NCBI GenBank assembly: GCA_037447655.1
Contig: JBBHKE010002163.1
Coordinates: forward strand, 26,839-61,530
Direction of reading: 5' to 3'
DNA: 34,692 nucleotides
Source of the DNA: Zygnema cylindricum
Taxonomy: Eukaryota; Streptophyta; Zygnematophyceae; Zygnematales; Zygnemataceae
Shown: in pieces, positions 30,501 to 34,692 of the stretch
How the letters are laid out: every line of letters starts with the position of its first letter
Numbering within the stretch: position 1 is the first letter of the stretch
The notes under the pieces: model-generated
Seen by the model: the letters and a program-made list of their open reading frames with translations, nothing else
Databases searched by the model: none
What the model was told of the DNA's origin: nothing
Program-made: the position numbers and the translations under genes

Positions 30501-31996
30501 TCTTATAATCCACCAGACTTCACTGTTTACTGATGGAAGTTTTTACTTCTGCTCGTCACAGGAGTTATTATCGCTGCAAAGAAAAATGTGGGGCCAAAAA
30601 ACAAGTAGAGCGTTGCAGTGAAGATCCTCGGAAAGTGAGGATCACTTATGAGGGACAGCATTCTCATCCTAAACCACCTCCTCGAACTGGAAGTGTTTTT
30701 GGGTCTGAGGAAAAACGGCTAACAGTTTCGCCACCCGCCGTTGTACCAAATCCAGCGCCACGATTGAATTTTCCAGTTCCTTCGTCGGTAAATTCAGTCC
30801 TTTCTCCTGAAGAGATGGGACGTGACATAAACAACATCGTTGGGAATAATGGGGAAAGCTCCGAAAGGGGGGATGGAATCTCGAATTCAACTCCTCTTAA
30901 CTTACCCAGTATGACTTCCAATAATAGTCCGTCAGGTGTCCTCTCTGTTCAACCAAATAGTAATTCCTCATCTCCCGCGATTGGATTCTCAAAATCAAGT
31001 TCTGAAAGGACTCCCAATCATGGGATTAGCCAGCATATACCTCTTCCTCCAAATTCATCTACTTTTAATGGGGGGGAAGGGTTGAAAAGAGCTGTGAACA
31101 CTTTATTTGGACGATCTCTAAACAGTTTTCCGACTGTCCCAAGCTTGTCGTCAGAGGGAAGACCTCCTTTACCTCCTCTCCCTTCTCCCATCCTTCCCCT
31201 TGCGAGGGGATTTGGGGAGATTTACAAGCCTGAGCCTAGGAAAATAAACGATATGTCGAGGCCAGTAGTTAAAGGTACATTTGGAGACATTTATCGACAG
31301 AGCTTAATCGCGATGCAAGGTCCTTCTGGGAGAGAGAATACAACAGCAGAAAGAGGTATGTCAGAGACCGTGAAAGGACAAGGTTCACATGAGGGGAGAG
31401 AGAGGAAAGTGGATTCAGGAGGGAGAGAGGGAGGAAATCCCTTAAGAGGAGGAGGAGGAGGAGCAGCAGAGGAAGAAAAAGGAGGGGCAATGGAAACGAG
31501 AAGAGAGGATGAAGACGAGAACAGTGATATGGGAGATGAAGCTGGATCGGTGGAAAGGGGAGAGGAAGGAGGGAGTGCACAAGAACCGGGAGGATTGAGG
31601 GATGATGTTTTTGACCAAAGGACAGAGGTGGAGGATGGGGGAATGGATCTTAATCTGGGGATGACGGTCGGAAGGAGAGGCAGTGGAGGGTTGAATAGGT
31701 TGAGACAAGGAGGAGGAGGAGGAGGTGGAGGAGGAGTAGTAGATGAAGATATTGCCTTGTCGAGAATCCCAAGAGTAGCCCAACATCGTCTTCTGTCAGA
31801 TTTTGCGAAAGCCTGTCCGGATGATCTGGATGGGTCATCTCCACGGATTATTATTACACGGAAACCATATATTCCGACTTCAAAACCCACTTCTGTATTA
31901 GATGACAAAATTTCGCCGACTTTTTTGGGGTGTTTGGATTCGCCACTTTGCAGCTTGTCACCTGTTGTCACGCCAGCTAATGTGCCGTCCACGTAA
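20760..31996 (+). CDS. WRKY transcription factor, five exons, 1144 aa
   Basis: Exons 20760-21040, 22078-22399, 22866-24160, 24340-24441 and 30562-31996 join to 3435 nt, an open frame of 1144 codons plus TAA. One WRKY domain lies at about residues 648-703: WRKYGQK at 652-658, then a zinc finger with ligands C672, C676, H700 and H702. The finger is CX3C-X23-HXH, one residue shorter in the first gap than the usual CX4-5C. A basic stretch KRQRVEKK (632-639) just before the domain is a likely nuclear signal. Residues about 50-125 are predicted helical and recall N-terminal helices of group III WRKYs. Three PxWA motifs (W366, W406, W449) and an EAR-like DLNLG in the C-terminal part are notable. WRKY proteins bind W-boxes and act in defence, stress and development. 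Subgroup assignment is unclear: GQKE-YPRSYYRC looks group III, while the HXH end looks group I/II. Confidence 0.92.
21041..22077 (+). other. WRKY intron 1
   Basis: Intron of 1037 bp, donor GTATTT, acceptor CGTCCAG preceded by TTGTCCTTTCG. T-rich throughout, as usual for plant introns. No gene or repeat recognised in it. Confidence 0.8.
22078..22399 (+). CDS. WRKY gene exon 2
   Basis: Continues the helical region ([20 protein letters not shown]), then becomes serine/proline-rich with LNIDLARMP near its end. It starts with the last base of codon 94 and ends in phase 0 at CCTCAG|GTTAGT. The reading frame downstream of the donor soon meets a stop, supporting splicing here. Confidence 0.85.
22400..22865 (+). 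other. WRKY intron 2 (contains MITE relic)
   Basis: Intron of 466 bp, donor GTTAGT, acceptor GAACAG after a long T/C tract. It carries a decayed inverted-repeat element at about 22592-22777. Confidence 0.8.
22592..22777. mobile_element. Degenerate MITE relic (copy 3)
   Basis: Inverted arms share TGCCCATCG and GTTAA (22596-22619 against 22751-22773). The interior, read on the minus strand, contains AATCTGCCACATCTTCTTGC, resembling AATCTGCCACGTTTCTGGC of copy 1 at 3236. It is therefore a diverged, reverse-oriented relative of the TA-flanked family. Confidence 0.5.
22866..24160 (+). CDS. WRKY gene exon 3
   Basis: The longest internal exon, residues 202-632, low in hydrophobics and rich in Ser, Pro, Gln and Gly, typical of a disordered regulatory region. 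It includes [17 protein letters not shown] and APPWAKASS, three related tryptophan motifs about 40 residues apart. It ends TTTAAAAG|GTTGAG in phase 2. An alternative donor (GGGA|GTAACT at about 24245) would keep the frame but add 28 residues unlike the rest, so I prefer 24160. Confidence 0.8.
24161..24339 (+). other. WRKY intron 3
   Basis: Intron of 179 bp, donor GTTGAG, acceptor GAGGGCAG at 24339 after a T/G-rich tract. The frame used by exon 4 stays open back through this intron to 24182, so an intron-retained or alternatively spliced form cannot be excluded. A good GGTAAGA donor-like site also sits near 24259. Confidence 0.65.
24340..24441 (+). CDS. WRKY gene exon 4 (first half of WRKY domain)
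   Basis: A 102-nt exon encoding RQRVEKK, then [20 protein letters not shown] and PR. It ends CCAAG|GTCTCT inside the arginine codon, the ancestral R-type intron position of most plant WRKY genes. The donor lacks the usual GTAAGT and runs straight into the microsatellite. Confidence 0.9.
24442..25615 (+). repeat. Giant compound pyrimidine microsatellite
   Basis: In order: (CT)n to about 24522; (CCCTCT)n to about 24812; a short interruption with CACCCTCACC; (CCCTCT)n again to about 25015; (CCCCCT)n to about 25470; then a 79-bp duplicated unit starting ACTCCTTATCCC at 25480 and 25559. The plus strand is almost pure C/T and the template strand almost pure G/A. Frames reading [18 protein letters not shown] or RERERE through it are artefacts of the repeat. 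Confidence 0.95.
25616..27664 (+). other. WRKY intron 4, middle part
   Basis: T-rich unique sequence with no identified element. The 152-codon frame at 26330-26788 is cysteine- and tryptophan-containing but resembles no family I know and has no splice or promoter context. Confidence 0.5.
27665..27696 (+). repeat. Poly-C tract
   Basis: C runs broken by single T residues over 32 bp. Probably a mononucleotide-type microsatellite; sequencing error is likely in such runs. Confidence 0.85.
27862..28150 (+). mobile_element. Possible tRNA-derived SINE
   Basis: TGGCCCAGTGG at 27870-27880 matches a Pol III A box, and TGTTCGAGGCA at 27928-27938 is close to the B box GGTTCGANNCC. The 58-bp spacing fits a tRNA with a long variable arm. 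A unique body follows. No poly-A or simple-repeat tail, no target duplication and no second copy are visible in the window, so this is tentative. Confidence 0.25.
28151..29639 (+). other. WRKY intron 4, later part
   Basis: AT-rich sequence with a short GACGAC/AACGAC run at about 28747-28780 and a pair of CACATGTG palindromes near 28514 and 28532. No gene supported. Confidence 0.5.
29640..29735 (+). repeat. Degenerate TTTACGGTTTTGCTT repeat
   Basis: Seven or so loose units containing TTACGG or TTCCGG with intervening T/C runs. This is low-complexity intron sequence, resembling the CCGTTTTC-rich intron at the start of the window. Confidence 0.5.
29860..30030 (+). repeat. Degenerate ~75-bp GT-rich repeat
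   Basis: Two loose copies share TGATGTATGTG followed by a long T run (about 29918-29940 and 29975-29998), and both neighbourhoods carry GTGTGAATGCATC (near 29889 and 30017). Non-coding intron sequence. Confidence 0.45.
30562..31996 (+). CDS. WRKY gene exon 5 (zinc finger and C-terminal region)
   Basis: Begins with the G completing R667, then [18 protein letters not shown] and [10 protein letters not shown]. The remaining roughly 440 residues are Ser/Pro-rich, then Gly/Glu-rich with poly-glycine runs, and include GGMDLNLGM, an EAR-like repression motif (DLNxx/LxLx type). The stop TAA is at 31994-31996. The exon-track start upstream at 30533 lies in the intron. Confidence 0.9.
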
Positions 31997-33709
31997 ACCC
32001 TAATTTTTTGTATGGGAAACAAAAGCCATAGAAGTGAACAAAAAAAAGTGTAATTGAAGGTGGAAACGGCAATTGACCAGGGGAGGTCATTTTGGTTTTT
32101 AACAAGCGGAATACAGAAGTGAAAGTTTGACTTCTGCTTAAAAAGAAATTTACGGTCTTGTTTAATGGAAACAAGGTTGTCTAGTTGTGCAATACCTGGA
32201 TGGACTATCGTTGTATTAAGAAACTCGGTAGTCGTAGATGAGGTGCAGGTCCCTCAGGTTGTCTTATTCTTTCTGGTGGGGAGGACGGCTGGGTAAGATC
32301 TGAATGTGGTCAGGATCCGGTAGCAATAGTGCTTTTCTTTGTCATTCCCATTTTTCTTTTCTTTTCTTTTTTTCCTTCTTTTCTTTCTTTTCTTTTCTCT
32401 CTTTCCATTTTTCCTTTTTTCCTGTTCTTTTGTTGGCGATTCTTTCATTCACAAAGATGTCTCTCCCTACAATGATTTGGTTGCTTTGACTGTCAAGGAA
32501 GAGCAAATTCTCTCTGTTATTGTTGGGCATATGTGACTTGTGGGGCAAGCTGAATTTATACAAAGGTACTACTACTCAAGTGAATTTACCTTCTCAAAAG
32601 TGTTACTCAAAAAACGTACACATATTTTGCAAATATTTTTCAAAAACTTGTGAAACAAAGCGAATTGCTGGAAGGATGAAATGGCTTTTGTCTGCCTAAT
32701 TAATTGTTGTGCTTTAATTATTGAAATAGAATCGTTGACCTCAAAGGATTCTACAGATACTTCTGAGGTTTTAACATCATGCTCCACAAAGTCTGTGAAG
32801 TGATGGACTAAAGGTACACCTGATTAATGACCGCTATTGCACCTCTCGTGGTCAGCCATGCAATATTATCCTGTCTGCAGTAACCAAGCCCCTTTATGGA
32901 GAAGTTCAGGCATGCATCTACAATTGTGTCCACAAGAGCTGTTTTAACAGATTGTTTGAATCACCACAGTGATGCTGGTGCTGTTCTGGCAGGATAAGTT
33001 CTACATTGAGCAGATTTTATCAAGACCAAATAAATGATCCGTGGAATGTAGTGCAGTTCATAGATTTGCAGTACTGACACAACTTGAAAAAAAAAAATAT
33101 TGGCAGAATGCTGTCCAAATCAATTGTCAGTTCAATTTCAATGATATTATTTGTCAGTGGTGAGCATAGACACATACAGTTCCATTATCTTATTGGGACG
33201 TCCCCTCGACGCATTACACGTTGCTTATTTGTAATGCTAAAAAAGCGTGATGGTAAACCATTTGAGTCCATGGGAACAAAAGGAGGCAGCAATGCAAAAA
33301 CTGAAAAACTACTTGTGGAGAGGAATAAAGCAAAAAGGATAAACAAGACAAAAGCAATAAACATACAAAAAAATGTCAGGTAAAACGAAAACACCCAAAG
33401 AAGCAATACACACCAAATGAGACACATAAGGAAATATCCAACAGTGCGAAAAACGAAAATGACTAAAGCAAACCCCAACATCCCTAAAAATCTACGAAAA
33501 GCAACGACGGAAGTCCCTAAATCCCAGAGGAGCAAGTGGAGGAAGTTCCAAAACACGCCGACGATCCATGCATGCAATAGATGATCGAAGGAGGATAGAA
33601 GCTTGCACTCATTCTAGGGCCACGGATAAACACTGACGATAAAAAGAAGTAAGGACTGAAACATAAACATTGACGATAAAAAGAAATAAGGACTGAAACA
33701 GGAGGGCTC
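31997..33709 (+). other. WRKY 3' flank and intergenic
   Basis: Probable 3' UTR, then unassigned sequence. No AATAAA occurs within several hundred bases of the stop; one is at 33029-33034. A T/C-rich tract lies at about 32347-32436. A minus-strand frame at 33185-33577 is very hydrophobic but is the reverse of A-rich sequence, so I do not support it. Confidence 0.5.
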
Positions 33710-34195
33710 CTAGGTCCCGGCACTCGAACGAGCGTTGACCACAAGCACAGATAAACTCATCCAAAGCCACACCCAAACAACTAAATATCTCGACCGCAAG
33801 CGTGCACGCGAAGAATCGAAAGGAAACTCCTCGACAAGCCCGGTTTTAATGGCGGCGACAACCTCATCAGAAATGAATTCGTGAACACGCGCAACTGATG
33901 TCGTAACAATAGTGGAAAGAACTGGCATATACGCGAACCGGCATGTCCGCGATAACAGCAAGAGGATGAGAACATGACACATCCAAAGTGTGGTGGAAGT
34001 AAGGGTACTAGAGGATGGGCTACCCAGCACTAGGAATCGTCGACAAGTCCGTGTATGTCGGGCGTAACCAGCACCAGCCGCAATATGGTTATGACACCCA
34101 CAACATTTTTTACGTGTAGTGGTTTGTGTGCAAGGTTTAGGTGGAGGTAGTGGAAGAGTGAGAAGGGGCGAGGATGCATGGCCGCACATGGTCAA
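33710..34195 (-). pseudogene. Second LINE N-terminal fragment
   Basis: The minus-strand frame contains a C-x2-C-x12-H-x3-C finger (CCGC, then 12 residues, HTRTC) with exactly the spacing seen in the LINE fragment at 17148-17848. Downstream, VARVHEFISDEVVAAIKTG resembles the helical segment that follows the finger in REL-type LINEs. Other frames continue the similarity, so frameshifts are likely. No RT domain follows in the window. Assignment rests mainly on the finger spacing. Confidence 0.5.
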
Positions 34196-34692
34196 AAAAT
34201 TAGAGGGAGATGCATGGGAGAAGCTTATTTGTAACGAAGATTCACTGTGTCAAAAATAAATCCACATACGTGCAATGATTCACCACGGCATACACATTCA
34301 CCTCCCCACGACCCTAGCCACATACCTTATCTGGTTTGTGAACTCGACCATGTGTTTCTTTTTATAGATGTCGCCAAACCAAATTTGATTGTGTGCCCCA
34401 TCATCGAGGCAACAAGTAGCACTATTTGGCAGCGACTGCCATGTGCATCCAGCACCAACCTGTTTTCCGTACTTTGGAACTATGAAGCGATGGCCAAGAA
34501 ACTCTGGCGACCTCCGTCTAGATTGGACGGTCCTACACGATGGTGATATAAATGTTGTGGAATAAGATGCCAACTTGTTAAAAATGAAGGGCGCCCCCTC
34601 AGTACAAGTATCCCGTTCTATAAGAGCCTCGTTTGTAGAACAGCAACTTAATGTTCTCAGTTGCTTGTGGTCTCTCGTTAACGACTATGTCG
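34196..34692. other. Unassigned, no gene seen
   Basis: Overlapping frames on both strands without recognisable motifs. On the minus strand it would lie upstream of the LINE finger fragment and may be its 5' part. Confidence 0.4.

Larger units (their letters stand above)
24442..30561 (+). other. WRKY intron 4 (6.1 kb, PR-type position)
   Basis: Splits the arginine codon before SYYRC; acceptor GTCACAG ends at 30561. It contains the large pyrimidine microsatellite at its 5' end, a poly-C tract near 27665, a possible tRNA-derived SINE near 27862 and low-complexity repeats near 29640 and 29870. Open frames within it, such as 26330-26788 (152 codons), carry no recognisable domain and are not supported as genes. 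Confidence 0.88.

Noticed and set aside
31291-32022. Minus-strand frame of 243 codons over WRKY exon 5
   Set aside because: Antisense shadow of the G/A-rich WRKY coding exon, giving Ser/Pro/Leu low complexity.
33185-33577. Hydrophobic minus-strand frame resembling a membrane protein
   Set aside because: It is the reverse complement of A-rich sequence, which yields F/L/V codons automatically; no family motif.

Overview
The window is eukaryotic nuclear DNA from a streptophyte: a land plant, most likely early-diverging, or a charophyte alga. The reasons are a spliced WRKY transcription-factor gene, the C-terminal exons of a plant tweety-like membrane protein, a retrotransposon primer site complementary to the anticodon arm of plant initiator tRNA-Met, and REL-type LINE reverse transcriptases of a kind I associate with moss, liverwort and streptophyte-algal genomes. 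I cannot name the species. No prokaryotic operons, CRISPR array or rRNA are visible.

Layout: (1) 1-1679 holds the last two exons of a tweety-like transmembrane protein gene on the + strand; its 5' part lies outside the window. (2) 1680-7281 is gene-free and carries small foldback/MITE-like elements, a 15-bp tandem repeat and an unusually GTAC-rich stretch. (3) 7282-17952 is a transposon pile-up. A gag-only Ty1/copia-like element (12892-17147; LTRs, half-tRNA primer site, polypurine tract, decayed gag, no pol) sits among pieces of a minus-strand LINE (8326-10110, 11297-12891, 17148-17848). Two further related LTRs lie at 7282-8325 (inverted) and 10111-11283. (4) 17953-20759 has tandem duplications, a second copy of the TA-flanked MITE and the upstream region of the next gene. 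(5) 20760-31996 is a five-exon WRKY gene. Its spliced length of 3435 nt is exactly 1144 codons plus a stop. The single WRKY domain is split by a 6.1-kb intron at the classical R|SYYRC position, and that intron opens directly into a 1.2-kb pyrimidine microsatellite. (6) 31997-34692 is downstream sequence with another LINE N-terminal fragment on the minus strand.

The two host genes have no evident functional link; they are neighbours separated by about 19 kb of repeats. The points most worth a second look are the WRKY zinc finger (CX3C instead of CX4-7C), the donor site placed inside a (CT)n array, a 507-bp perfect-identity tract across a LINE/LTR boundary shared by two otherwise diverged copies, and a tRNA-like hairpin recurring in all four LTRs.
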